Shown piece after piece: positions 1-7,287 of a DNA stretch of 29,435 nucleotides (positions are counted from its first letter, which is position 1; the number at the start of each line of letters is the position of its first letter). The stretch spans positions 1-29,435 of the forward strand of contig SVLA01000008.1 in assembly GCA_015068175.1 (NCBI GenBank), given 5' to 3'. This DNA comes from Oscillospiraceae bacterium (lineage in GTDB: Bacteria > Bacillota_A > Clostridia > Oscillospirales > Oscillospiraceae). A program made the translations under genes and the position numbers. Below the pieces are notes generated by a model. It was not told where the DNA came from, made no database searches, and saw only the letters and a list, made by a program, of their open reading frames with translations.

Positions 1-214
1 GATGGACGCACCTCTGGTGTACCAGTTGTTCTGCCAAGGGCATGGCTGGGTAGCTACGTGCGGACGAGATAAACGCTGAAGGCATCTAAGCGTGAAACTC
101 CCCCTAAGATAAGATCTCCACTGAGGCTCGACGTAGACTATGTCGTTGATAGGTCAGAGGTGGAAGCGCAGTAATGTGTGTAGCTGACTGATACTAATAA
201 GCCGAAAGCTTGAT
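1..214 (+). rRNA. 23S ribosomal RNA, 3' end (partial)
   Basis: The window opens inside a large-subunit rRNA gene. The conserved 3' portion is recognisable: the GATGGACGCACCTCTGGTGT block, the ACTGAGGCTCGACG segment and the terminal GCTGACTGATACTAATA before GCCGAAAGCTTGATCT. The 5' bulk lies outside the window. The exact 3' end is estimated from the family's usual ending near GACTTGATC and may be off by a few bases. It is followed directly by tRNA genes rather than by 5S. Confidence 0.95.
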
Positions 215-320
215 CTAAAGCAGGCTCAGTGCAAAGCCTCTCAAAATGCAAAAGGTTACAATGTTCAGTTTTCAGGGTGTATCGAAAGCACCCGAACGGA
301 AACGAAAGAGTGCGCAATAT

Positions 321-396
321 GCAGCTTTAGCTCAGTTGGTAGAGCAACTGACTCTTAATCAGTGGGTCCCGGGTTCGAGTCCCTGAAGCTGCACCA
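321..396 (+). tRNA. tRNA-Lys (CTT)
   Basis: A complete cloverleaf is visible. The acceptor GCAGCTT pairs with AAGCTGC, the D-arm is GCTC...GAGC, the anticodon stem ACTGA/TCAGT closes the loop CTCTTAA (anticodon CTT), the T-arm contains GGTTCGAGTCC, and CCA is encoded. It lies between 23S and 5S rRNA and is presumably processed from the rRNA transcript. Confidence 0.96.
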
Positions 397-398
397 AC

Positions 399-473
399 GG
401 CCCATTGGTCAAGTGGTTAAGACAGCGGCCTCTCACGCCGTTAACATCGGTTCGAATCCGGTATGGGTCACCA
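399..473 (+). tRNA. tRNA-Glu (CTC)
   Basis: The acceptor GGCCCAT pairs with ATGGGTC (one G-T pair). The anticodon stem GCGGC/GCCG- encloses the loop CTCTCAC, giving anticodon CTC. The T-loop TTCGAAT and an encoded CCA are present. It begins two bases after the CCA of tRNA-Lys, so the two tRNAs are almost certainly cut from one precursor. Confidence 0.95.
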
Positions 474-506
474 AGATTCACAGCGCAAAGCGCTTTGAAT
501 ATAAAA

Positions 507-523
507 GATGGGTAAAACCCATC
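507..523 (+). other. Small hairpin in the tRNA-Glu/5S spacer
   Basis: GATGGGT and ACCCATC form a perfect 7-bp stem around an AAA loop, 8 nt before the 5S gene. No T-tract follows, so it is more likely an rRNA-processing or spacing structure than a terminator. That role is inference. Confidence 0.45.
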
Positions 524-530
524 CAAACGA

Positions 531-647
531 GTTCGTGTTGATTGTCATGTGGGTCCACCTGTTCCCATCCCGAACACAGAAGTTAAGCACATGTACGCCG
601 ACAATACTTGGCGGGTGACTGCCCGGGAAGATAGGTAACGCGAACAC
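531..647 (+). rRNA. 5S ribosomal RNA
   Basis: The family core TCCACCTGTTCCCATCCCGAACACAGAAGTTAAG is present (seen in pieces from 554). Helix I is formed by GTTCGTGTT at 531-539 and AACGCGAAC at 637-645, with one G-T pair. The length of about 117 nt is normal. The ends are set by helix I and are accurate to a few bases. Confidence 0.95.
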
Positions 648-650
648 AAT

Positions 651-726
651 GCCTCTTTAGCTCAGTCGGTAGAGCGACGGACTGTTAATCCGCAGGTCGT
701 TGGTTCGAGTCCAACAAGAGGCGCCA
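651..726 (+). tRNA. tRNA-Asn (GTT)
   Basis: The acceptor GCCTCTT pairs with AAGAGGC, the discriminator base is G, and CCA is encoded. The anticodon stem GCGGA/TCCGC-type arm encloses the loop CTGTTAA (anticodon GTT). It lies three bases after 5S and is the last stable-RNA gene before the terminator, so it closes the rRNA operon. Confidence 0.96.
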
Positions 727-731
727 AGAAT

Positions 732-765
732 AAAGCACTTGCTTCGGCAAGTGCTTTTTATTTTC
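732..765 (+). terminator. Rho-independent terminator of the rRNA/tRNA operon
   Basis: AAAGCACTTGC, a TTCG tetraloop and GCAAGTGCTTT form a perfect 11-bp stem followed by a T-rich tract (TTTTTATTTTC). It sits 5 nt after tRNA-Asn. Confidence 0.93.
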
Positions 766-784
766 TAATTCCTTTGAGGGATAT

Positions 785-860
785 GTGAAGTGCACTTCGT
801 GCGTGAAATATGCTTTGCATGTGAAATGCGCTGCGATGCGTGATTTGTGTTATAACACAA
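785..860 (+). repeat. Short tandem array of GTGAA + hairpin units
   Basis: Four consecutive units of about 18-21 nt begin at 785, 803, 821 and 840. Each starts GTGA(A) and is followed by a small self-complementary segment: GCAC-TTC-GTGC, ATGC-TTT-GCAT, a GCG/CGC-rich imperfect one, and the perfect 16-nt palindrome TTGTGTTATAACACAA at 845-860. The units share the frame but not the stem sequence, which suggests compensatory change under structural constraint. The last palindrome lies just upstream of a gene and could be an operator. Confidence 0.6.
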
Positions 861-881
861 GTTCAGAAGGGCGGTGATTAT

Positions 882-1565
882 GTGTCAGATTTGAGATACA
901 ATAGGGTTTTTAAGAAGGCTCTCGCAGCCATTTTGTTCGGCATTATATTGTTCAGTTCTATAGTTGTGTTTTTTATTGTATCCAAAGTTCAATATGATCA
1001 GCTCGTATTTGATATGGAACCGCTTGAGGCTACTATTGTTGACGTTGAAAGTCATTTTCGTCGCAGAGGTTTGAATTGGCAGGAGATCTATATAGAATAC
1101 GCTGTTGATGGAATTGTTTATAACAGAGAATTGGAAACTGATACGGCAATATCTTTTAGAGCAGGCAGCGGCGCTCATTATTCGGTTGGTGAAAAGGTGC
1201 CGATTTTTTATAATCCTCAAGATCCGGAGATCATTGCATCACCGCGATCTGTTAGTGTAGGATATTTTTGGTTAGTATTGGCATTGTTTTTCTTGGGGCT
1301 TGTTCTGTTTGCTTTATGGTGGATGTTAAAAGCGCGACATAAATTTTTAGTTACACAGGAAGCGTACGACAAAGAGGGCGAAGAGCTTAAGAAAAGCAAA
1401 TTGGCAGTAAAGCAACAGAGGAAACAGAATAAATTGGAAAGAAAAAACAGACACCCTAAGGCGAGAAAAACAGGGATGATTATATTGGCCGTTCTCGGTG
1501 CGATGGTATTGGTATTTATTCTTTATCTTTTATTTGGGTTACTATTAATATCACTCGGGTACTGA
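882..1565 (+). CDS. DUF3592-type membrane protein
   Basis: A 227-aa membrane protein of unknown function. One hydrophobic segment is near residues 13-33, then comes an external beta-rich region of about 90 residues with the DUF3592-like motif VPIFYNPQDPE, a second membrane segment at about 128-150, a very basic Lys/Arg-rich loop and a third membrane segment at the C-terminus. The GTG at 882 is chosen because AGAAGGGCGG lies 7-16 nt before it; an upstream in-frame GTG at 840 lies inside the repeat array and has no ribosome site. Codon use is clearly AT-richer than in genes after 3476. A hairpin terminator follows. Assignment to the DUF3592 family is by pattern recognition only. Confidence 0.8.
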   Translation: MSDLRYNRVFKKALAAILFGIILFSSIVVFFIVSKVQYDQLVFDMEPLEATIVDVESHFRRRGLNWQEIYIEYAVDGIVYNRELETDTAISFRAGSGAHYSVGEKVPIFYNPQDPEIIASPRSVSVGYFWLVLALFFLGLVLFALWWMLKARHKFLVTQEAYDKEGEELKKSKLAVKQQRKQNKLERKNRHPKARKTGMIILAVLGAMVLVFILYLLFGLLLISLGY

Positions 1566-1600
1566 TTTATTATCGAGTTTCGAAATTGTTGGGGGAACTC

Positions 1601-1628
1601 AAACGGCAAGCTTCGGCTTGCCGTTTTC
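1601..1628 (+). terminator. Rho-independent terminator after the DUF3592 gene
   Basis: AAACGGCAAGC, a TTCG loop and GCTTGCCGTTT form an 11-bp stem ending in TTTTC. It lies 36 nt after the stop codon. Confidence 0.88.
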
Positions 1629-1650
1629 TTCATTTTCCGACAGAATTTTC

Positions 1651-1672
1651 GGGCCCAAAAGGGCCCTTTTTT
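1651..1672 (+). terminator. Second hairpin with T-tract
   Basis: GGGCCC-AAAA-GGGCCC followed by six Ts gives a compact terminator 23 nt beyond the previous one. It is followed by further GC-rich inverted repeats at 1682-1724. Confidence 0.7.
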
Positions 1673-1681
1673 GCACAAAAT

Positions 1682-1724
1682 CGGTCCCAAAACGGTCCAA
1701 ACCGGCCCCAATCGGGACCGGTTT
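1682..1724. repeat. Overlapping inverted repeats with CGGTCC units
   Basis: CGGTCCC at 1682-1688 pairs with GGGACCG at 1714-1720. AAACCGG at 1699-1705 pairs with CCGGTTT at 1718-1724. The two pairings share bases and are therefore mutually exclusive. CGGTCC also recurs at 1693-1698. The segment lies between a terminator and the next promoter and has no visible coding role. Confidence 0.5.
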
Positions 1725-1775
1725 GTTGCATACGCAGGATCAAACGGCGGAGACCTGTCTCTGTGGTGCGGATAG

Positions 1776-1804
1776 TTGACTTTCTGCTGTGTTGCCTATA
1801 TAAT
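1776..1804 (+). promoter_or_regulatory. Sigma-A type promoter
   Basis: TTGACT (1776-1781), a 17-nt spacer and a perfect TATAAT (1799-1804) lie 32 nt before the start codon of the zinc-ribbon gene. Both boxes are near consensus. Confidence 0.82.
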
Positions 1805-1835
1805 GCAATTATCAAAGACGGATGGAGGAAGAACG

Positions 1836-2975
1836 ATGGTGTTTTGTACGAACTGTGGGCAAGAACTTGCCGAAGGTGCGAAGTTTTGTTCCGAGTGTGG
1901 AGCAAAGGTTGGCCCAATAGCAGCGCACCGCACTGAGAAAGATGATGTTGTGTATGATGGTAGACTTCATAAATGTCGCAACTGTGGTGAAACAATAAAA
2001 GCCTTTGAAACGAGTTGTCCAGTATGCGGTTATGAACTGCGTGATATATATGCTTCTGCTGCAATCAGATCTTTTGCTGATAAGATGAAGGAATTACAGG
2101 AAACAGGAAAGGCCAAGGATAAAAACAATATTATTAATCTAATTCGGACGTTCCCAATACCAAATACTAAAGAGGATCTGTTTGAATTTATAATTCTTGC
2201 GGGCTCGAACATACGCAATGACAGATACGGTGACCTTCCCAAGTATAAGCAAGAAATCTCAGACGCATGGGGCGCAAAATTCGAACAAGCATATAACAAG
2301 GCCCGCATTGCGTTTGGTGATGATCCAGATTTTTCACGGATTAAGGAAATATATACCATAAAGACCAAAGAAATCCGCAACAATAAAGTGTCAGGCTTTT
2401 TTAGTAAAGAAGGCACCAAAACGTGGATTTTGCTTGTCGCAGTGTATGCAATTATTGGCTTAGTTGTTGCAGGCATTTTCTCCGCTGATAGAATCATAAT
2501 TAATACAGAAAACAAAAGACTGGATGCAATTGTCGAAGAAGTGTATGCTTGCCTGGAAGAAGAACAGTATGCGCTTGCTCGTGCAAAAGCTTCCGCATTG
2601 GTGTTCTCTGGTTCTACTACTGAAGCTGGCGAGCAAGCGGCTGCGAAATGGGACATAACTCGGAATCAATTGTTAGACATGATTGACCGTGCGGAATATG
2701 GTGACAGCTATGTCTCAGCACCACGTGAAATAAGAGTGGGTTCTTCCCATGATGATTTCGTAGACGATGATTATCAAGAAGTGCGGCAGCAACTAGAGAA
2801 CAAAGGCTTTTCAAATATCAAAACAGAGCCAATCAAGGATTGGACGACGGGTTGGTGGAATTCAAAAGGTTCGGTTGAGAAAGTATCCATCGATGGAGAT
2901 ACAGTTTTTTCGGAAGATGATACTTATTTGTCGGATGTAGAGATTATCATTTATTACCGGGATGTAACAGATTAG
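1836..2975 (+). CDS. Double zinc-ribbon membrane protein with PASTA-like tail
   Basis: A 379-aa protein of unknown function. The N-terminus carries two C4 zinc ribbons: Cys4/Cys7/Cys18/Cys21 (CTNCGQE... CSECG) and Cys47/Cys50/Cys61/Cys64. A charged helical region follows, then one membrane helix at about residues 197-218, then an external acidic region. The last 70 or so residues resemble a PASTA-type fold (VRQQLENKGFSNI pattern, ending in a beta-strand). The start is the ATG at 1836, preceded by GGAGGAA at 1824-1830; earlier in-frame ATGs overlap the promoter. It is AT-rich compared with downstream genes. The topology suggests a cytosolic zinc head joined to an outside binding domain, possibly an envelope sensor (inference). 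Confidence 0.78.
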   Translation: MVFCTNCGQELAEGAKFCSECGAKVGPIAAHRTEKDDVVYDGRLHKCRNCGETIKAFETSCPVCGYELRDIYASAAIRSFADKMKELQETGKAKDKNNIINLIRTFPIPNTKEDLFEFIILAGSNIRNDRYGDLPKYKQEISDAWGAKFEQAYNKARIAFGDDPDFSRIKEIYTIKTKEIRNNKVSGFFSKEGTKTWILLVAVYAIIGLVVAGIFSADRIIINTENKRLDAIVEEVYACLEEEQYALARAKASALVFSGSTTEAGEQAAAKWDITRNQLLDMIDRAEYGDSYVSAPREIRVGSSHDDFVDDDYQEVRQQLENKGFSNIKTEPIKDWTTGWWNSKGSVEKVSIDGDTVFSEDDTYLSDVEIIIYYRDVTD

Positions 2976-3037
2976 GTGGCCCATTTGGACGTATACGTGC
3001 CGCCAAGAAATGATATTGTTTTTTAGGGGGTAATTAT

Positions 3038-3433
3038 ATGAATTTGGACGAATACCGAAATCGCCTGTCACCGTATGATCTTCGTATTTTCAATGATATT
3101 TATGATTGTTTTGCTGGTTTTGCCACACAAATGTTACTAGAAGCAAGCACGGAAGACGATACGATTATTCGTATCATCGAAGAGTATTGGGATATTCCAA
3201 GTTCGGATATCGAACTCATCTTGCTCGACGAAAAAATAAAAGCCGCATTGAAGAGATTGCGGGTATTTATGAAAGGTAACGGCTACAGAGACTCTGAAAT
3301 TGAAATATTTATGAAGACGAATATGGTCCAGAACAGACTTCGCTGTGAACACGAATTGCTGATGCAGTGGAAACATCCAGAGAAAATATATAAGGCTGTG
3401 CAAAAGAAAAAGAAGAGAGCAGGAAGCGTGTAA
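3038..3433 (+). CDS. Small hypothetical protein
   Basis: A 131-aa, mainly alpha-helical, charged protein with no membrane segment and no family I recognise. It starts with ATG at 3038 behind TTAGGGGG (3024-3030) and ends in a basic KKKKRAGS tail. It lies 62 nt after the zinc-ribbon gene, so it may share that transcript, and 42 nt before the SPFH gene. Like its upstream neighbours it is AT-rich. The coding call rests on the open frame, ribosome site and spacing. Confidence 0.65.
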   Translation: MNLDEYRNRLSPYDLRIFNDIYDCFAGFATQMLLEASTEDDTIIRIIEEYWDIPSSDIELILLDEKIKAALKRLRVFMKGNGYRDSEIEIFMKTNMVQNRLRCEHELLMQWKHPEKIYKAVQKKKKRAGSV

Positions 3434-3475
3434 AGTACTTTTTAATATGCTCAACAAATGGTAGGAGGCGCTACA

Positions 3476-4831
3476 ATGGCACTATTTGATAGAAACAACC
3501 GCAAAGGCGGGCATGCTGATGAGATTCGCTGCGATGAGCCGAATTATTTGATTTGGAAGTGGCATCCGTCGGGATCCCAGCGGGGAGAAAATCAGCGGGA
3601 GAACGCGATCCGTTGGGGTTCTTCCCTACGAGTCAAAGATGGCGAGGTAGCTGTCTTTGTGTACAAGCAGAAAGATGGAACGATGCAGGATTTCATTGAA
3701 GGACCCTTTGATCAGACCATTAAGACAGCGAACTTCCCGATTCTGTCCAGCATTATCGGTTTGGCCTACGAGGGCGGCACGCCCTTCCAGGCAGAGGTCT
3801 ACTTTATCAATTTGGCGCGGATTATCCAGGTGCGCTTCGGTGTGCCCTTCTTTGATGTGTATGATCCCCGTTTTGAAGACTTTGGCGTTCCCGTTGCTGT
3901 CCGTGGCACCATCAGCTTTGGCATTAAGGACTACCGCGAATTCGTTAAGCTACATAGACTCTTCAGCTTCAACCTGGACGAATTCCAAAAACAGATCCGG
4001 GATGTCGTAATCCGTTATGTCAAGGATGCAGTAACCAATGCCCCTGCTGCGCACGGAATTCCAGTGATCCAAATTGAGAGCAAAGCCGCAATCATCAATG
4101 ATGCGGTCGAATATGATATCCAGGAACGGCTGAATGCGGACTTTGGCGTTCAGGTATCCGGTGTGGATATCAGCGCCATCGAGATCGACAAGCAGAGCGA
4201 GGGCTACCGTCAGCTTATGGCTGTAACGAAGGATGTTACGACAGCTACAATGCAGGCAGAGGCGGCGGCTCGGATCAAGAACATCCACGATCAACAGAGG
4301 ATCGAGGCGGAGCATTACGAAGAATCCCTGCGTATTCAGCGCGAAGAGGGGCAGTATGCTCAGCATATGCAGACCCGGTCGGCAAATATCGGAGCATATC
4401 AAATCGAGAAACAGACCGAAGTTGGTGTGGCCGGCGCGGAGGCCCTGGGGCACATGGGAGAACACGGCGCAGGCAGTGTGGATCTTGGCGACGGTGGCGG
4501 CGGTGGAACTGGGTTCAACCCCGCTGCGATGATGGTCAGTTTGGCGGTTGGCGGCATGGTGGGCAAGAACATTGCCGGCGCCATGGAGGCCGCAATGACG
4601 CCCGGCGCTGTGCCGCCGCCGGTTCCGACTGTGGCATACCATGTTGCGTTGGACGGAAAGGCGGCCGGTCCCTTCGATCTGGCAACGCTGAAAAGTATGG
4701 CAATGGCCGGCACCTTCAACGGTGACAGCCTGGTATGGAAGGCCGGAATGGCGGAATGGGCCAAGGCCAGCGCGGTGGCAGAACTTGCTGAGGTTTTGGG
4801 CGCCGGAATGCCGCCGATCCCGACCGTGTGA
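3476..4831 (+). CDS. SPFH-domain protein with C-terminal GYF_2 domain
   Basis: A 451-aa protein of the bacterial SPFH (band 7/stomatin-like) group often labelled 'virion core protein'. Residues about 60-260 form the SPFH-like core, including VAVFVYKQKDG and a RFGVPFFDVYDPRF segment. A helical region rich in Glu, Gln and Ala follows, then a Gly-rich linker (GDGGGGGTGFNP), and a GYF_2 (DUF4339-type) domain at about 380-435 with the typical GPFDLATLKSMAMAG and LVWKAGMAEWAKA segments. There is no N-terminal membrane helix. The ATG at 3476 has AGGAGG at 3463-3468; an earlier ATG at 3458 lies before that site. Such proteins are often linked to zinc-ribbon and stress genes; here it borders the TerY-P-like island. 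A strong terminator follows. Confidence 0.85.
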   Translation: MALFDRNNRKGGHADEIRCDEPNYLIWKWHPSGSQRGENQRENAIRWGSSLRVKDGEVAVFVYKQKDGTMQDFIEGPFDQTIKTANFPILSSIIGLAYEGGTPFQAEVYFINLARIIQVRFGVPFFDVYDPRFEDFGVPVAVRGTISFGIKDYREFVKLHRLFSFNLDEFQKQIRDVVIRYVKDAVTNAPAAHGIPVIQIESKAAIINDAVEYDIQERLNADFGVQVSGVDISAIEIDKQSEGYRQLMAVTKDVTTATMQAEAAARIKNIHDQQRIEAEHYEESLRIQREEGQYAQHMQTRSANIGAYQIEKQTEVGVAGAEALGHMGEHGAGSVDLGDGGGGGTGFNPAAMMVSLAVGGMVGKNIAGAMEAAMTPGAVPPPVPTVAYHVALDGKAAGPFDLATLKSMAMAGTFNGDSLVWKAGMAEWAKASAVAELAEVLGAGMPPIPTV

Positions 4832-4860
4832 GGTTTTCTATAGCCAACATGCATTGAACA

Positions 4861-4893
4861 AAAAGGGAACGGCGGGGCCGTTCCCTTTTCCGT
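4861..4893 (+). terminator. Rho-independent terminator after the SPFH gene
   Basis: AAAAGGGAACGGC, a GGG loop and GCCGTTCCCTTTT form a perfect 13-bp stem ending in Ts. It separates the SPFH gene from the ClpP-like block. The rest of 4894-5036 holds only AT-rich -10-like sequences (TATAAT at 4958-4963, TATACT at 4996-5001) without a good -35. Confidence 0.9.
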
Positions 4894-5036
4894 TTTCGAG
4901 GCGTGGGGGCGGCGGGCCGGAGTCCCCCGTGGGCGGGGCGGAAAAAATTACATATATTATAATATCCGTATGCGAAAAGGTGCGCCATAGGGCGTTATAC
5001 TTTTCGGAATTCGACGAAAGAAAGGATGAGGAGAAT

Positions 5037-5648
5037 ATGAGAGAAAATATGCCCGGCGAGATCTTGTCTGAGCAGTATCTGCTTCAGAAAAATCAGGTGT
5101 ACATCTTTGGCGTCATCGAGACCGGGATGGCGGCGCGGATCATTCCCCAGATGCACTACATCGAGCAGAAGATGATGGACGAGAATATCCCCGAGGACGA
5201 GCGCATCCTGACGGTGCTGATCAACAGCCCCGGCGGAAGTGTCAGCGACGGCCTGGCGATCTACGATACCATCAACTCCCTGAACTGCCATGTACGGACC
5301 ATCTGTGTGGGTATGGCGGCCTCCATGGGAGCATTTTTATTGTCTTCCGGCTCCCGGGGGATGCGGCTGGCCCTGCCCAACAGCGAGATCATGATCCATC
5401 AGCCTTTGGGCGGCGCCCAGGGGCAGGCTGCGGACATCATCCTGGCGGCCCGCCACATCGAAAACACCCGCCGAAAACTCAACACCATCCTGGCCATGAA
5501 CACGGGCAAGAGCGTGGCCCGGATCGCCAAGGACACGGACCGTGACAACGTCATGAGCGCCGAGGAGGCCCTGGAGTACGGACTCATCGACCGGATCCTG
5601 CTGCCCCGCAGGATCAAGGCGCTGGAAGGGAGAGAGAGCCATGCTTGA
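5037..5648 (+). CDS. ClpP-like serine peptidase
   Basis: A 203-aa protein of the ClpP family, the peptidase subunit that forms barrel-shaped complexes fed by an AAA+ unfoldase. The substrate-binding LINSPGGSVSDGLAIYD segment is present. So are the nucleophile Ser in GMAASMGAFL, the His in IMIHQPLGGAQG and the catalytic-region DTDRDNVMSAEEALEYGLID, so it should be active. Length is normal. ATG at 5037 follows AGGATGAGGAG; an alternative ATG is at 5049. Its stop overlaps the start of the next gene by 8 nt, indicating translational coupling to the degenerate AAA-like protein. It is probably a second, specialised ClpP rather than the housekeeping copy, since no clpX or tig neighbour is present (inference). 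Confidence 0.93.
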   Translation: MRENMPGEILSEQYLLQKNQVYIFGVIETGMAARIIPQMHYIEQKMMDENIPEDERILTVLINSPGGSVSDGLAIYDTINSLNCHVRTICVGMAASMGAFLLSSGSRGMRLALPNSEIMIHQPLGGAQGQAADIILAARHIENTRRKLNTILAMNTGKSVARIAKDTDRDNVMSAEEALEYGLIDRILLPRRIKALEGRESHA

Positions 5649-7287
5649 ATATCTGCTGGAACCCTTTTTGGCCCAGTATTATCTGCTGGATGCCATTTGC
5701 GGTGATCTGCTCACCGAACAGGAGCAGGAGAAGATGTTTCGGGAGCTGGCCCGGGTATTCTGCATTTCCCGGGAGGAAGGTCTGGAGGAATACTACCGGG
5801 CGTCCCGGAGCGAGCAGTTCCGGGCCATCGACGACATCACAAGCTATGAGCGGCTGTGCCGCACCATCGAATTTGCCCACCGGGTGGGCCAGGAAGTGAC
5901 CCTGACGGCCCGGGACCGGCTGATGCTGGCCCAGAAGCGGAAGGCCATGGCGGTCAAGGCGGAGCTGTTCGGCAAGGACCGGAACATCACCCGGGAGAGC
6001 GTGGTGGCGGAGCTGACCGCCAAGGCCATGGGGGGCAACATCAACGCCATGACCACCCTGGCCTATCTGGAATACCACGGCATTTTCCTCTGCCCCGACC
6101 GGGAAAACGCCGTCCGCCGGGCCCGGCTGTGCGCCCGGTGGAATGACCTCTTCGGCAATCTGCTGTGCATCGCCTATGCAACGGGGGATCGGCAGGAGTT
6201 TTACGACACCCTGTTTACCGTCCTGCGCAGCGGCAATCAGCAGCTTGCCTTTGCCCACATCTGCCGGGAGACCGGCTTTGAAGGCCCCTGCCAAAAGAAG
6301 AGCGTGGCCCGGATCATGGAGAAGGCCTTCGGCATGGAGATCGTGAAGCGGAACATGTTCGACCGGGGCTTCGCCAAGGTAGCCTTTTCCCGGATCCTCT
6401 CTGCGGAGGACAAGGAAAAGCTGCTGCTCAATCCCCAGGAAGGGGCCATCTCCGCCCTGTCCGAGATCCCCTTTGATGCCGCGGCGGAGAACGTCATGAC
6501 CTTCCGCATGGAGGCGGTGAAGGAGCTGCCCCTGTACCGGGAAGGGGAGGGGCGGAAGATCCTGCAGAATTTTGCGGTGGCCATGAATTGCCCCGCGGCG
6601 GTGTATCGGCCGCTGCTGATCGTGGCCGGGGAGGAATATCTGGCCCGGATGTATGAGGAGATGCTGCGCAGGGGCCTGGGGGACACCCCCCTGGTGTCCA
6701 TCGACGCGGGGACTCTGACGGCCCTGGATTTTTCCGGCAGCAAGGACAATGTGCTGCTGCGGGGTCTGTGTGAGACCCGGTGCGTGAACACCGTGTTCCT
6801 GGTGAAGGATTGCCAGGAGCTGACCCCCACCCTGGCGGAGGAGCTGGCCAAGATGCTGGACAACCGCTATCGCAGCAAGTACAAGCTGTTCCAGCCTTCG
6901 GTCTCCCTGGATCTGTCCGGGATCCGCTTCGTGCTGATTGCGGAGGGCAAGACTGCCGGCGTCCGGACGCTGATGCCCTGGTGCGAGACCGTGGTATCGG
7001 AAAAGGTGCGCCCGGAGGAAAAGCGCACCGTCATTACGGCGGTGTTCCGGGAGCAGGCCCGGGCCTACGGCCGGCCGGAACTGACCCTGGGGGAAGGCTG
7101 CGGAGACTACCTGGCTGCCTTCGACACGGATCAGTTGGCCCAGATCCTGGAGCTGACCATCCGCGCGGCAGTGTTCAGCGGCGGGCAGACCATTGAATTG
7201 GAGCAGCTCAGGAATGTTTGCCGGGAGGAAAATATCCGCCCCGGCAGACGGGAATTCGGTTATACAGGAGGCGGTCAATATGCATAA
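5641..7287 (+). CDS. Degenerate AAA+/Sel1-like protein coupled to ClpP
   Basis: A 548-aa protein not matched to a named family. The N-terminal half is helical with a Sel1-like stretch (AKAMGGNINAMTTLAYLEYH at about 123-142). The C-terminal half follows the order of a Lon/ClpX-type AAA+ domain without the catalytic residues. LLIVAGEEYLAR (about 325-336) stands where a Walker A would be but has no GKT. FLVKDCQEL (about 386-394) stands for Walker B, with Lys-Asp in place of Asp-Glu. FVLIAEGKTAG resembles sensor 1, and VRPEEKRTVI matches the PEEK segment after sensor 1 of Lon. Start and stop overlap both neighbours by 8 nt. A non-hydrolysing adaptor or scaffold for the ClpP is the favoured role (inference). 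Confidence 0.7.
   Translation: MLEYLLEPFLAQYYLLDAICGDLLTEQEQEKMFRELARVFCISREEGLEEYYRASRSEQFRAIDDITSYERLCRTIEFAHRVGQEVTLTARDRLMLAQKRKAMAVKAELFGKDRNITRESVVAELTAKAMGGNINAMTTLAYLEYHGIFLCPDRENAVRRARLCARWNDLFGNLLCIAYATGDRQEFYDTLFTVLRSGNQQLAFAHICRETGFEGPCQKKSVARIMEKAFGMEIVKRNMFDRGFAKVAFSRILSAEDKEKLLLNPQEGAISALSEIPFDAAAENVMTFRMEAVKELPLYREGEGRKILQNFAVAMNCPAAVYRPLLIVAGEEYLARMYEEMLRRGLGDTPLVSIDAGTLTALDFSGSKDNVLLRGLCETRCVNTVFLVKDCQELTPTLAEELAKMLDNRYRSKYKLFQPSVSLDLSGIRFVLIAEGKTAGVRTLMPWCETVVSEKVRPEEKRTVITAVFREQARAYGRPELTLGEGCGDYLAAFDTDQLAQILELTIRAAVFSGGQTIELEQLRNVCREENIRPGRREFGYTGGGQYA

Noticed and set aside
785..860. CRISPR-like array
   Set aside because: The units are only about 18-21 nt with no constant repeat and no spacers; only the GTGAA phase is shared.
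4951..5001. Promoter for the ClpP block
   Set aside because: TATAAT and TATACT occur, but neither has a -35 at a suitable distance; not strong enough to list as a feature.
5614..7278. Long minus-strand open frame opposite the AAA-like gene
   Set aside because: It is the antisense of a GC-rich gene with third-position GC bias; the product is low-complexity (Gly, Gln, His, Pro rich) with no motif or ribosome site.
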